A DNA stretch of 64,000 nucleotides from the NCBI RefSeq assembly GCF_029227915.1, contig NC_079880.1:30437501-30501500 (forward strand). The letters are read 5' to 3'. Below the pieces are notes generated by a model. That model did not search any database, was not told where the DNA came from, and saw nothing but the letters and a program-made list of their open reading frames with translations. Below, one piece after another: positions 24,227 to 37,064 of this stretch (position 1 is its first letter; every line of letters begins with the position of its first letter). Both the position numbers and the translations under genes were made by a program. The DNA is from Hydractinia symbiolongicarpus. Its lineage: Eukaryota > Cnidaria > Hydrozoa > Anthoathecata > Hydractiniidae.

Positions 24227-27200
24227 AATTTAAAGGAGAGCTTTTTTTTACTACTACAGTTAAGTCTATGATGGGTCCGCCAGAATTGAACTAAACTCTC
24301 CATCTAGTTGTTGTTGTTGCGAAATCAAGCCAAATCTGCAACGTTCATAAATAGTTCAATCTAAAAAAATTTAAAACTCTAAAAAAAAGCATGCATGTAA
24401 ATATTTACCGTAAAAGTTGTTAGTGCTTTTTTATTTGATATTCTGTTTTCTTTAGTTGTAAAATCTTTAGGTTTGCATGGCATTGAAAAATAAAATAACA
24501 TGAAGTGTGCAATGTACATCAATTTTATTGCATTTCTTTATCTTACCACCAACCAAAATTTTATTGGAAGTGACGTCATAGTTAAAACAACAAGACGCAA
24601 AAGCATAGCTGCCATTAACTATCTGTCTTTCGACTCCAATACTGAATTTTTGGGGAAGGTGTAATATTTGACCACCAATTTATTTTCAAGATTGTAGTCA
24701 TAGAAACTAAAATGCTACCAATGAAGCTAAAGATTTATAACCGATAGTGATTTTTTTATGTAGATAATTTTATGGGAAGCAGTTCAGCTAACAGGGAATA
24801 CAAATACCATTCACTACCCTAACCATTGGAAAAAAATCATATTTCGAGGAAATAATTTCTGTTGTCTGCTGGCCAACATTTTGGAAAGTCAAACTATCGA
24901 GAAGCTTGTAATTTTGTGATTTTTTCGGCAGACAAAGAATGAAATATCACTTATCTTAAAAAAAAATTGTTCAAAGCAATGTTTTGATTATCCAGGCAGG
25001 TAAATCTTATTCAGAGAGGTAACATAATGTGTTTAGTAGATTTTTGCTGTTTTTTGTAAACCCATTTCGATCTAATGGTCGTTTATTTTGACTCTTTAAC
25101 CCTGCAAATTGCTTGAAATCTTTTCGAAAACGTAACTGGTTTACAAGATGAATAAGCTAAAATCGAAGTTGTTCAAACTTTAGATTTTTTCAATTAATTC
25201 GAAGGTTGTAGCTAAAATGTCTGTTTTGCTCATGCAAGCCGGTGGAATTGGTGTTGAAACTTTTTTTGAAATAGAATTGAATGCTCATACTGAACATTTA
25301 ATTCTATTTCAAAAAAAGTATGAAACTATATGGCAGAAGATTAGTTATGACAATCGGTTAATGTCAAGGACTTTTTTGTAGAAAAATGCTTTCTTTTCGA
25401 GGTTTTTTTATAGTTTTTCTGTCTATTTTAACATTTTTTGTGATGGACCAGATTAAGATGTACCAGTCGATGGAAGAAAGAGATGGTTTAAAATTAAATA
25501 TTAATATCATCTGGATTACTTGCTCCATTATTATAAAACTTTGCGACTTTTTATGACTACCTTTTTTCAGGAAATTAATTAATGCAAAGAAAATTAGCAC
25601 GAATACCTTTAATAAATTGAACAAAAGAATGTAATTAACGCGAATGAGCTCAACCGACTTTCGAACAACATTAAAATAATGCGATTTAGAAAATATGTGT
25701 ATCTTAACTTGGAGAATGAATTTGTTGAAAACCTGTTTCTCTTTTTTTCTTTAAAACGTTTATAATATCAGCTGCCCGGCAGCCTGCCCTATAATTTCGT
25801 GTCCTGGAATAAAGTAGCGTCTTTTCCGAAAAATTTTAATCCACCTGTGGCTCGACGCAGTTAAGGTGGGGTTCTGTAAAATACACGTTTTTCGGGGTTT
25901 TTCAAAACCTGAACTTTGAACCTCAAAAAAATGTTTAATAATGTATCTCAGGCCTTGGAAGTGATATTATATCTGGTCTGCCAGCTTTCAACTTCTTTCT
26001 CTGATGCCACGGATTATTAGACATTGCTCAAAACCACCACACTTAACTGTCTAAAAACGGAAAATGCTATAAATTCTGAACTAACATGAAAATTTCACAA
26101 GGCATTTATAATATTAATTTAAACATGTCGGCTAAGTTTTGTCACTTGTGGAATTTATTTCCACTAATTTTCTAATTCGGTTTGCTCAACCGAAAATAAT
26201 CTATGTATTTTCTAAACTCCATGTGGGACAAGAATAACGCGGTATTAGTATTGTAGTAGTTATTTATGGTGTAGTCGTCTTAGTTATCACAGTTGTACAA
26301 GTTCGTAAAGTGTAAAAATACAAATGTAAAGCATATCTGGCTAAATTGTCGTTAGCAATATGCCCAATGGCTTCTCTACTAAGGTCAGTGTTCACGATAT
26401 CGAATTTTAACTCATCCTCCTGCTCAGCAATATGCCTCCGTGGCTTCTCTACTAAGCTACAACTTTGACTCAGCTAACAGTCAGCATTTTTTTCATCGTA
26501 ATATCATCAATCTTTATTACACTTTTTCAGAATCGTTACAATTTTTTACGTCATCAAAAAATATATGTACATAATAAAAAATAAACAACAAGCAATCAGA
26601 AGGTATTCGCCTTTTCTCTACTGATTTAAGTGCAAGCTTTACTTAGAGATTTGCCTTTTCCAGGATAAAAACTCTCCGGTACCTCGCAGCCAAATGAGGT
26701 TGGTTTCATTTACCTATTTTCCAAAAAGAAACCATATAGAAGCGTGGCATATTTCTAAGCGTAACATAAGGCAATTATTACCTTATCATTTTTTACAACT
26801 TTTTAGGGGGTGGGTGGGTGGGCTTTCTCTTTAACTTGTTACAGCCCTGATGGTTAATCCGCTTGCGAGAAGATTGGGAGTTGTTGCACGTGTTATAAAC
26901 GTTAAGACTGGAACTAGTAACGCCACACGAGTATTTTGTAACGAAAATAAATACAATAACGTATTGCATTTTTCATTATTTGTCCAGTACTTATTTTTAT
27001 TGTGAAAGTGAAAGATATGTTACAAACCATTTACACTGCTAACAGAGAATCAAAGAGAATAGAAAATTACACAGAAAGATCTCAATGTTATAATTATAAC
27101 TCTGTCAGTAGTGATAGACTGCAGCCACTACCCCCATACTTTTAAGGTCCAACAACGCTCTCCAAAAAATACAGTTAAGCTTTGCAACATGACCCTTAAA

Positions 27201-28340
27201 GAATTGTTAATTAAGTTACTAAGTGACCGTAAAAGCTCAAATTTTGTAAGAATTTTATTAAAGTTCGTTCTTTTGCAGGTGCACTTCTTCTAATTAAACG
27301 CTACAAAAAACATTTTTCTAAAACCTCTTATAGCTCAAGCATCACTTTTTCTCACATCGTATATAGTATATGAGCAAATACTCTTACGACCTTAAAAATG
27401 TTTTGAATATTCCTTTTAAAATTTTAAACAATTTTCACCATAATAAGTCATAAAAGTTTAGTTGAAGTCACAAAAATCAGAACGTTTTGATGACGCGGCA
27501 GAATGTTATTAAAAAAAACAGGAGAAGGTGGGGGGGGGGGGGCATAATTCCCTTTAGACAATAGGGCTAGTCGACACTTGTCTACGATGGTCTCGTGTAC
27601 ACTGGTCATCTACACTCATCTGCATTCTTTTAAGTTCTGTGTTTTTGGAATAAATGGACCAAAACTTAAAAAATATCCATCTTTGACAAAACTTGGTATT
27701 AATAAGAAGTTGTTGTTGGCAGCATTTTTTTTCTTTTTTCTCATTTATTTATTTTTAATTCAACATATAGCCTAGATATAATTTTGTGCTCTTGAATCAA
27801 ATCCTAGTAAAATTCTTAGAGCAAAGGAAGGCAAAAGGCTTAACTACGGCAGAAGATATTCCTAGCCAGAAACCAGTACATTTTTCGGGCCTTAGCTGAT
27901 CTCGTGGATTGTTCTGTAATGCGAACATAGAAACTGCAAACAGCTTGTTTCAACGCAGTTTACCTGGCCTACACATGTGACACACATGTGGTTATATATA
28001 CTGTCAGTGACGTGATTAATTATAACAGAAAAAGAAACTAAATTACGAGAATAATACAAAATATCTACATGAAACAACTACAATGATTGTTAAAGCTTAT
28101 TTTTATGTTAAGACAGTTTGAGCACTTAAGTGCAAGTAAACCATGCCCAACATTAAGGTAGGTCGGTTGAGTACAGGTACACAGTATGTGGGAAATCCAG
28201 TGAAGCGCTCTTAGCAATAGAGCTGAAATGAAAACACAGTTTACAATAGTTGTTACCCCAAAATAGCAAAAACAGTCGCGGCTAGCATTTTGTTATTTTG
28301 CAGAATATGTTTGCGTAAAAAAAAATAATCGTGACGCCGG
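24227..28340. other. non-coding stretch
   Basis: About 4.1 kb without a supportable gene. Contents seen: a long hairpin at 25259-25319, a direct repeat of GGCTTCTCTACTAAG with nearby GCAATATGCC (about 26357-26455), a GGGTGGGTGGGTGGG run near 26806 and a 13-G run near 27530. Confidence 0.4.
25259..25319. repeat. 61-base hairpin with 25-bp arms
   Basis: The left arm 25259-25283 begins ACTTTTTTTGAAATAGAATT. It is complementary to the right arm 25295-25319, with one mismatch and an 11-base loop. The size is compatible with a microRNA precursor, but equally with a small palindromic repeat. There is no evidence of transcription. Confidence 0.6.
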
Positions 28341-30075
28341 GATGAGAACTTAGTACAGGTAAACCATGTCGTACATCCATGTGTGGAGAACTTAGTACAG
28401 GTAAACAATGTCGCACATCCATGTGTGGAGAACTTAGTACAGGTAAACAATGTCGTACATCCGTGTGTGGAGAACTTAGTACAGGTAAACCATGTCGCAT
28501 AGCCATGTGTGGAGAACTTAGTACAGGTAAACAATGTCGTACATCCGTGTGTGGAGAACTTAGTACAGGTAAACCATGTCGCACAGCCATGTGTGAAGAA
28601 CTTAGTACAGGTAAACCTCGTCGCACATCCGTGTGTGGAGAACTTAGTACAGGTAAACAATGTCGTACATCCGTGTGTGGAGAACTTAGTACAGGTATAC
28701 CTCGTCGCACATCCGTGTGTGGAGAACTTAGTACAGGTAAACAATGTCGTACATCCGTGTGTGGAGAACTTAGTACAGGTAAACCATGTCGCACAGCCAT
28801 GTGTGAAGAACTTAGTACAGGTAAACCTCGTCGCACATCCGTGTGTGGAGAACTTAGTACAGGTAAACAATGTCGTACATCCGTGTGTGGAGAACTTAGT
28901 ACAGGTAAACCTCGTCGCACATCCGTGTGTGGAGAACTTAGTACAGGTAAACAATGTCGTACATCCGTGTGTGGAGAACTTAGTACAGGTAAACCATGTC
29001 GCACAGCCATGTGTGAAGAATATAGTACAGGTAAACCTCGTCGCACATCCATGTGTGGAGAACTTAGTACAGGTAGACCATGTCGCACAGCCATGTGTGA
29101 AGAACTTAGTACAGGTAAACCTCGTCGCACATCCGTGTGTGGAGAACTTAGTACAGGTAAACAATGTCGTACATCCGTGTGTGGAGAACTTAGTACAGGT
29201 AAACCATGTCGCACAGCCATGTGTGAAGAACTTAGTACAGGTAAACCTCGTCGCACATCCATGTGTGGAGAACTTAGTACAGGTAAACCATGTCGCACAG
29301 CCATGTGTGAAGAACTTAGTACAGGTAAACCTCGTCGCACATCCATGTGTGGAGAACTTAGTACAGGTAAACCATGTCGCACAGCCATGTGTGAAGAACT
29401 TAGTACAGGTAAACCTCGTCGCACATCCGTGTGTGGAGAACTTAGTACAGGTAAACAATTTCGTACATCCGTGTGTGGAGAACTTAGTACAGGTAAACCA
29501 TGTCGCACAGCCATGTGTGAAGAACTTAGTACAGGTAAACCTCGTCGCACATCCGTGTGTGGAGAACTTAGTACAGGTAAACAATGTCGTACATCCGTGT
29601 GTGGAGAACTTAGTACAGGTAAACCTCGTCGCACATCCGTGTGTGGAGAACTTAGTACAGGTAAACAATGTCGTACATCCGTGTGTGGAGAACTTAGTAC
29701 AGGTAAACCATGTCGCACAGCCATGTGTGAAGAATATAGTACAGGTAAACCTCGTCGCACATCCATGTGTGGAGAACTTAGTACAGGTAGACCATGTCGC
29801 ACAGCCATGTGTGAAGAACTTAGTACAGGTAAACCTCGTCGCACATCCGTGTGTGGAGAACTTAGTACAGGTAAACAATGTCGTACATCCGTGTGTGGAG
29901 AACTTAGTACAGGTAAACCATGTCGCACAGCCATGTGTGAAGAACTTAGTACAGGTAAACCTCGTCGCACATCCATGTGTGGAGAACTTAGTACAGGTAA
30001 ACCATGTCGCACAGCCATGTGTGAAGAACTTAGTACAGGTAAACCTCGTCGCACATCCATGTGTGGAGAACTTAC
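28341..30075. repeat. 42-bp satellite array with higher-order structure
   Basis: About 41 tandem copies of a 42-bp unit (core GAGAACTTAGTACAGGTAAA). Three main variants differ at the CATGTCGCACAGCC / AATGTCGTACATCC / CTCGTCGCACATCC segment. The unit is a multiple of three, and several frames on both strands stay open for more than 500 codons as 14-residue repeats. These are shadows of the repeat rather than demonstrated genes. Rare variants (GAATATAGTACAG at about 29018 and 29732; AGGTAGACC at about 29072 and 29786) recur exactly 714 bases apart, i.e. 17 units, so a 17-unit block was duplicated. Confidence 0.9.
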
Positions 30076-33000
30076 ATTAGTACGCCCTTCAGATACCATT
30101 TTCAATACAGAAACTTTATCGCACGAAACAACCCATCAAACCGAAACAATTTAACCAAACTAAAACAATCGCTCGCCAATTCTATCTGCGGAATAAGTTT
30201 TCTTGCAAATTTGCAAAATTCTTTATCAGATTAAATAAGAACACATATAGCATGTCGTTACAAAATAAGGTTAAGGTCAATCGAGACTGTTGTCTCGTTA
30301 TTGAATCAATAAATTTTATATTACTGTAAAAGTTGTAGCTACCTTAATGCAATTTAGCATGAGAAAGATTAGTTGAAAATGTTTCTGTAGTTTAGCTGCT
30401 TTCACTTTTATGCCAGAGGTAGTTAGCAGTTAGATAGCCACCCCCGATGCAGCTGAGTAAAAAACAGATTGATGAAGAAAAAACAAAAATAAGAAATGTT
30501 AGTTAGGATAAAAAGCTAATAACAATAAATGAAGCCATCTATAGCTAGCCAGTTGGTTGACTGGCCCGATGTTGTTGACGATTGACGATGTTGACAATTC
30601 TTATGTTGCTTTACCATCAAACCGTGTAATTTGACTAACAATTTTGTTTTGTTTTGTCAATTTCCTTTCTTTATAAAAAAGAAAAGTGCGCAGGAGGCAC
30701 AAACACAGCAATATTTGCTTAACTAGAATGGACGCAGGTATGGCGAACGGAGAACTCTTGTGTCATTCTTTTCTATTCTGCGGCTTAAGCAAAATGTTTA
30801 AAAACAAAACCTTCTGTATCGAATCTCTTACTAATTGGAATATTGGTTTTTCCCAATGAGACTTGAATTAGGCAGATTCTGTATTATAGATATAAAATAT
30901 TTATAAAAATACAGTATTCATATATATATATATATTCATATATATATATATAGTATGGTCATTGGGAATTACGCTATTCACAGGGAATTTCAAAGTGCAA
31001 AAATGAAAAAAAAGGAAAAAAAATGGAAGGGAATAAAACATGTAGAAAAATGAAAGGGACTACTGATTTTCTAGATGAAATCATCGCGAGGAGATCCTTA
31101 ACAAAACCTGATAAACTTTTATTTCTAAATAATCACTGTCCACAAGTAAAGCTGACAATTGAAACCAACTTAAATGAAAATCTTGAGATGCAGTAACCCC
31201 AACAGCACCGAAGTTTTCAGAGAAGAAACAAAATTGATTCTTTACTTCCGGAAAGATGCAAACGAAATGCTCGAAATGAAGAGCAAAGCAAAGCTGCAAA
31301 AATCAATCCAACTTCAAGAAAAAAAACTAACGTCTGGTCGAAAATTCGGCAATCTTATTCCTGGAAAATTGTTTACCAGCTCCACGCGATTATCATGACC
31401 AAAAGAAATCGAGATAAATTTATGTGGATTAAGGTACCAACACTTAATTATCAGTTAAGAACTTAGAAGCTCGTTTTTATTTTATAATATTGTCAAATGA
31501 ATTTCTGCCATGTCTTAACCTTTACAATGTTTTATTACCCTTTGTGTAATTTAAGTGAAAAACTTAATTTTACTGGTGTGCGAAAATAGTGTAGTGGTAG
31601 CGCATTTGACTTATAATCATAAGGCTGCAGTTTAAAATTTATATTCTGGTGCACTTCAAATGTAGTGTCTTCGGTTTCTTTAGTACCATCTAGTGACCAC
31701 GAACTGGCTTGTGTGGCAGGCAAGCAAGTTAGAACAATGCTATACATATCTGTAGAAGTAAGGCAACATAGTTGCAGTGGAAGAGGAGGAATAGCCAGTT
31801 GTTAGAATGCAGTTCTCAGGGAGGTTAATTACCCTACTTAATAACCTACATAGCACCCTGCTACTTCAAAACCAACATAGCACCCTGCTACTTAATAACC
31901 TACACACATCATTCTAATAAGGCGAACAGATTTTGCAAATAGTTTATACAATGAGTCGTACCAAAAACAAACTTTGGAATCAAATGCTTACTACTCGTAG
32001 GAAACTTCTTGCAAGTGCAGGTTTGACCTCTTCAACCCTGTTAAAGAGTTGGCAATGCATGGCAATTATTGGCAATGTTATCTCAACCACCTGTCAGGTC
32101 GTCGACGTTTTATTCTCACGTACTTAAGATCAATGCCGTAACGAAAACGACCCAGCGCAAGGGGCATGAAGTTTAGAACATAGCAGCTAACCAATCTTAA
32201 TTACGCTGTATACCACTTTCTGCAAATGGAACCGTGAAAATATTCTGTCAAAAATTTTAATACTAACACGACTGCAGCTTTCGTTACTGTTCACAGTAGC
32301 CGTCAGGCTGCTAACATTTATTTGAGGATTGTCGAGAGCACGACCTTCTGGCTGTTTCATCAGTGACTTAATTACTTTGAACATTCTTATGATGACGATT
32401 TTTTTTCTTCAAACAGAACGTCACCGTGAAAATTTTTTTTCTAGATACGGGTACTGATAATGATGCTTGTGTTTATAAACTCCTCAGTCCACAAAACCAA
32501 ACTGCACCAAAACTATTTCCAATTATTCTTTTCAAAACTAAGCATTATTACAGGGTTTAAAATGAGCGTCCCCTGCCCTCAGAAGCTCAAATCAAGGCTT
32601 AGATAAGAAGATTTATCGATCGTGAAACATGTTATATAAAGCAGGATCATACGCTGTCATTTGCTTACGAAGATACCATACCGCGAAAATGCGAGTTACG
32701 ATGGACATTTACGAGGATCGAATAGAACTACGTTAAAAAATATGTTGTACGAAACGCAGAATAATGAAAGAAAGGAAGTATTATCTGGAACCATAGAAGT
32801 TTATACCTCCATGCTGGAACAAAACTTTAATAATAACCTAATAATTTGGTTATTTTATTTACTTATACACTCTGAGATAAAAGACATTGAATACTTACAT
32901 TAGCGATAATTAGAAGCTGTTACGAAAACAACAGTATATTAATATACCGAATACATATGGCAAAAAAATTGCTGATTCTAGTTATATATCGCAGTTTAGA

Positions 33001-33639
33001 GATACGTACCAATTATTAGAATTCATTAGGGATCTGTGTATAGGAAAGGTGTTGGAAACTTCCAGCACTGGAAGAAAGTAGTTGGACCTTTGGGTCGTTT
33101 ATGGGCTATCATGTTTCTTAACCAACAATGCGAAACCTTGTCGGTGATCCATTTTGGTTTTTAACTGAATTTATCTACACCAAATGACACACGTTCAAAT
33201 TCCATCCCATCTGTCTTATATTCAAAAAAGGACTGAGGTGGTACTTAGGTAATATTCGTTTATTAACCCATTTGTTTTGCTGGGTGATAGTCCAGCAGGC
33301 CGTTTGAGCCTGCAAAGCAATGACTAACTTATATACCATGACAGAACATCGAGGAATATGATTATCTACGCATTGAGGTTGCTCCTACAAATGCATATCC
33401 GATTGTTTTAAGCAATTAAAATATGTGTTGTCCAAGAAGATATGTTGGACAAGAAGATACAAATCAAGAAAAAGCGTAATCATATATATTTATGTTACTG
33501 ATATATTATATCCGTTTTCATACTAGCGACTAGCCGACTTCCGACAACGCTCATAAACATCATAAAAAAATTATCAACCGTTACGTCGTAAACACGTAAA
33601 AAAAGATTTAAAAGTCATTGAGAGCTTTAAATTTTAAAG
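30076..33639. other. non-coding stretch with tRNA-like and TA repeats
   Basis: No gene supported. A (TA)n tract lies at about 30918-30953 and a tRNA-like segment at about 31586-31645. A short duplicated CATAGCACCCTGCTACTT motif lies at about 31849-31900. Confidence 0.4.
31586..31920 (+). repeat. possible tRNA-derived SINE
   Basis: The start (TAGTGTAGTGGTAGCGC, then TTGACTTATAATCATAAGG, then CTGCAGTTTAAAAT) resembles the A box, anticodon arm and B box of a tRNA, but the B box is degenerate and the stems do not close well. A tRNA-unrelated body with duplicated CATAGCACCCTGCTACTT follows. Confidence 0.3.
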
Positions 33640-35280
33640 TTCTTATAATTCAAAATTTTTCATATTTGGAAAAGTTGTTACAGAATCAGTACTCTAAAAC
33701 ATAGAGAGCGCAATATTGGCTGCAAAAATTATTCTTAACGTGTGAAAAAATCGTAAATTAGATATTGTCTACGGGGATGATTTTACATATTTGAAAATGT
33801 TGTTAAAGAATTAGTACTCTAAAACATAGAGAATGCAAAAATTGACTGCAAAAATTATTCTTAAGGTGTGAACAAACCGTAAATTAAATATTGTCTACGG
33901 GGAAAGTTTTCCATATTTTAAAAAGTTGTTAAAGAATTAGTACTCTAAAACATAGAGAGAGCAAAATTGACTGCAAAAATTATTCTTAAGGTGTGAAAAA
34001 AGCGTAAATTAAATATTGTCTAACGGGGAAAATTTTCCATATTTGAAAAAGTTGTTAAAGAATCAGTACTCTAAAACATAGAGAATGCAAAATTGACAAG
34101 CAAAAATTATTCTTAACATGTGAAAAAAGCGTGAATTGAATATTGTTTAAGGGAAAAACTTTCCATATTTGAAAAAGTTGTTACAAAATTAGTAATCTAA
34201 AACATAGAGAATGCAAAATTGGCTGCAAAAATTATTCTTAACGTGTGAAAAAATCGTAAATTAGATATTGTCTACGGGGATGATTTTCCATATTTGGAAA
34301 TGTTGTTAAAGAATTAGTTCTCTAAAACATAGAAAATGCAAAATTGACTGCAAAAATTATTCTTAAGGTGTGAACAAACCGTAAATTAAATATTGTCTAC
34401 GGAAAAAGTTTTCCATATTTTAAAAAGTTGTTAAAGAATTAGTTCTCTAAAACATAGAGAATGCAAAATTGACTTCAAAAATTATTCTTAACATGTGAAA
34501 AAAGCGTGAATTAAATTTTGTTTACTAGGAAAATTTTCCATATTTTAAAAAGTTGTTAAAGAAACAGTACTCTATAAAAAATAGAGAATGCAAAATTGAC
34601 TTCAAAAATTATTCTTAAGGTGTGAACAAACCGTAAATTAAATATTGTCTACGGGGAAAATTTTCCATATTTTAAAAAGTTGTTAAAGAATTAGTTCTCT
34701 GATACATAGAGAGCGTAAAATTGGCCGCAAAAGTTATTCTTAAGGCGTGAAAAAAGCGTAAATTAAATATTGTCTACGCGAAAATTTCCCACATTTGAAA
34801 ATGTTGTTAAAGAATCAGTACTCTAAAACATAGAGAATGCAAAATTGACATGCGAAAAATTTCCTTAACATGTGAAAAAAGCGTGAATTGAATATTGTCT
34901 AAGGGGAAAATTTTCCATGTTTGAAAAAGTTGTTACAAAATCAATAATCTAAAACAAAGAAAATGCAAAATTGACTGCAAAGATTGTTCTTAAGGTGTGA
35001 AAAAAAGCGTAAATTAAATATTGTCTACGGAAAAAATTTTCCATATTTTAAAAAGTTGTTAAAGAATTAGTTCTCTGAAACATAGAGAATGGAAAATTGA
35101 CTGCAAAAATTATTCTTAAGGTGTGAACAAAAGTTTTTATTGACATTAGGCTACTACAATTTTTTTATATTTTAAAAAGTTGTTCAAGCTCCGAATGTTG
35201 TGGAATGCAAAATTGTTTGGAAAAAAAGTCTTTTATGTGTGAACACATGCGTAAATCAGCATTTGGCTACTGAGGAAAGG
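33640..35280. repeat. ~124-bp satellite array
   Basis: About 13 tandem copies. Each contains CCATATTTGAAAAAGTTGTT, AGTACTCTAAAACATAGAGA, TGCAAAATTGACTGC, AAAAATTATTCTTAAGGTGTG and GTAAATTAAATATTGTCTAC in that order. Copies differ at several percent of positions and decay toward the right end (after about 35130), typical of an ageing satellite. Confidence 0.85.
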
Positions 35281-35499
35281 TTTTTCGTATTAAATCTAAT
35301 GCTTTAAAATAGAAAAGATTACTTAGAGAATATTTACTTGGAATTATTACGTTTTTATCACGTGAGTTTTTGTTTACTGTTATTATTTCACAGATAAAAG
35401 AAGATGTGAGATTTTCTATAATGATTTGGTTGTTGGTAATTCTGAATGCTTAACAAAACTATCTATCCCAGCACATTCGCCTATTCTACTATCTTGTAT

Positions 35500-35649
35500 A
35501 TTTCATTTTTTGTCTTATAGATAATACATTTTTTTTTTTATAATTTTTAAAATTTTTAACATTATTTATTATATACTTGTATATACAGGAACCTTATTGA
35601 TACCAGGATTGTCTTTATGAACCCTGATTAGGACACCTGTAAATAAATA

Positions 35650-35686
<37 letters not shown>

Positions 35687-35692
35687 GCAAAG
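35500..35692 (+). repeat. possible LINE 3' tail followed by (AAT)n microsatellite
   Basis: A unique-looking segment ends in ACACCTGTAAATAAATATG and passes directly into about 11 copies of AAT. Short AAT-type tails are common at the 3' ends of CR1/L2-type retrotransposons. No coding part is present. Confidence 0.35.
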
Positions 35693-36821
35693 CTATACAT
35701 TAACTCGTTTCCAGATTGTAAACATGTTCAAATGAAGGATTGAGATATGTGCGCAGATTTGTCACGATGTGAATAGATTTTTAAAAAACGTTATAAACAA
35801 AAACTTGTAATATAAAAACCTGTAACAAACAAATACAATATACAAACATAATACTGATATTAACTTTTCAGTTTGTTGGCTCTTGTTGTCTTCTTCCTGT
35901 CTTTAGCATCTAAGAAGTTTATAGTGTAATCAACTGCTCTGTGTTAGGTTCTTCATGCGCGTTATAGACATTTGCAAAGTTTCGGGTTGTTTATGTTGAT
36001 GAAAACTATTGATATGAACGAATACTTGACTTTGATTTCATATACAGAATACATCTTTATGAAGTTTAAATGTAGCAACTTGTGATTAAATGGTCAATGT
36101 TATGCTCTTCATGTTTAAACGTTACTTAAAATATCTAATGCTACTAAATTTAGCACATTGGGATAAAAGTTGGATGACTTCGTCATATATTTCTGAACCT
36201 GAAAAAAGGCTAAAAAAGTTGAACACAAACTTTGGCCAAAAAAAAAACAACTTAAAAACGATTTAAATGTGTAAAATATTACTCGACAATCACATAAAAC
36301 GCCGACATATGTTTTTGGGATTGTTGACATATTTTAAGTAAAACAATTGTGTCGTCATGGCAATGTGACATGACGTCATATCAAATCTGGTCTTTAATCT
36401 GGTTAAATTTAATGAACAGTGCCAAAATGTCAACCACTGAAGTGGTATACTTCTAAGTACGATTAACGAGTTGTTTTGACTTAAAAATGAATTATACATA
36501 AAATGTTCATGTTTGTTCATGTTTTACACGGCCTTTTTCTCATACATTATTTTTTAATTGACCATTTTCGCACACAACGATTAAAATTAGTTAGACACAT
36601 CTGTTTTGCCAAGGTTAAACCCACATTAAATTTCATTTGACGTGTTTTTTCTCCACATTTAGTTGTCTAAAACAAAACGTAAACGGTCTGTGTAGATGTG
36701 AAAAACCTAGTAAGTCCTGGAGACGCAATTGACGGTATGGGACAAAATTTCTTTTGTACGTAGGAATTTTTGTCACTTCCGTTTAAAGAAAACATTTCTC
36801 CGTGTTGACAGATTTTTTCAA
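35693..36821. other. non-coding flank left of the Polinton
   Basis: Nothing supported. AT-rich host sequence up to the target-site duplication. Confidence 0.45.
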
Positions 36822-36828
36822 CTGCAGC
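36822..36828. repeat. left target-site duplication of the Polinton
   Basis: CTGCAGC abuts the left terminal repeat and recurs at 54913-54919 directly after the right one. Polintons duplicate 6 bp. One of the seven matching bases is therefore probably coincidence, and the exact element border is uncertain by one base. Confidence 0.85.
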
Positions 36829-37064
36829 AGAGATAGGAAAATGCCGATGTTAGGACAGACCCCGTTGGCACTTTACCATTCCACGTCAAATTATAGGCCA
36901 TCCACGTCAAATCAACGATAGAAGAGTCTATAAAATCCGTTAGCACCTACGAATGTCCGGATCCGCCCCAACCCCCCGACCCCCCGCCGTGTCCCCTCCC
37001 CATGGGTCCCCCTACCCACCCTCATCTGTCGTGCCTTATAATTTATAGTGTTATGTGTGTCTAT
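36829..37064. repeat. left terminal inverted repeat, 236 bp
   Basis: Starts AGAGATAGGAAAATGCCG and matches the reverse complement of 54677-54912 throughout. It contains a TATA-like CTATAAAATC pointing inward (about 36929) and a C-rich block (36963-37020) that is G-rich on the other strand. In protein-primed elements the terminal repeats are the replication origins. The last codons of the polymerase gene run into it. Confidence 0.95.

Noticed and set aside
23946-24303. Cys-, Val- and Leu-rich minus-strand frames
   Set aside because: Antisense of the AAC/GAC trinucleotide repeat in the receptor tail.
28341-30075. CRISPR-like array
   Set aside because: Units are head-to-tail with no unique spacers, and the host is a eukaryote.
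28253-30154. Four long open frames (523-607 codons) on both strands
   Set aside because: All coincide with the 42-bp satellite; a unit divisible by three keeps every stop-free frame open. No start context, domain or splice evidence.
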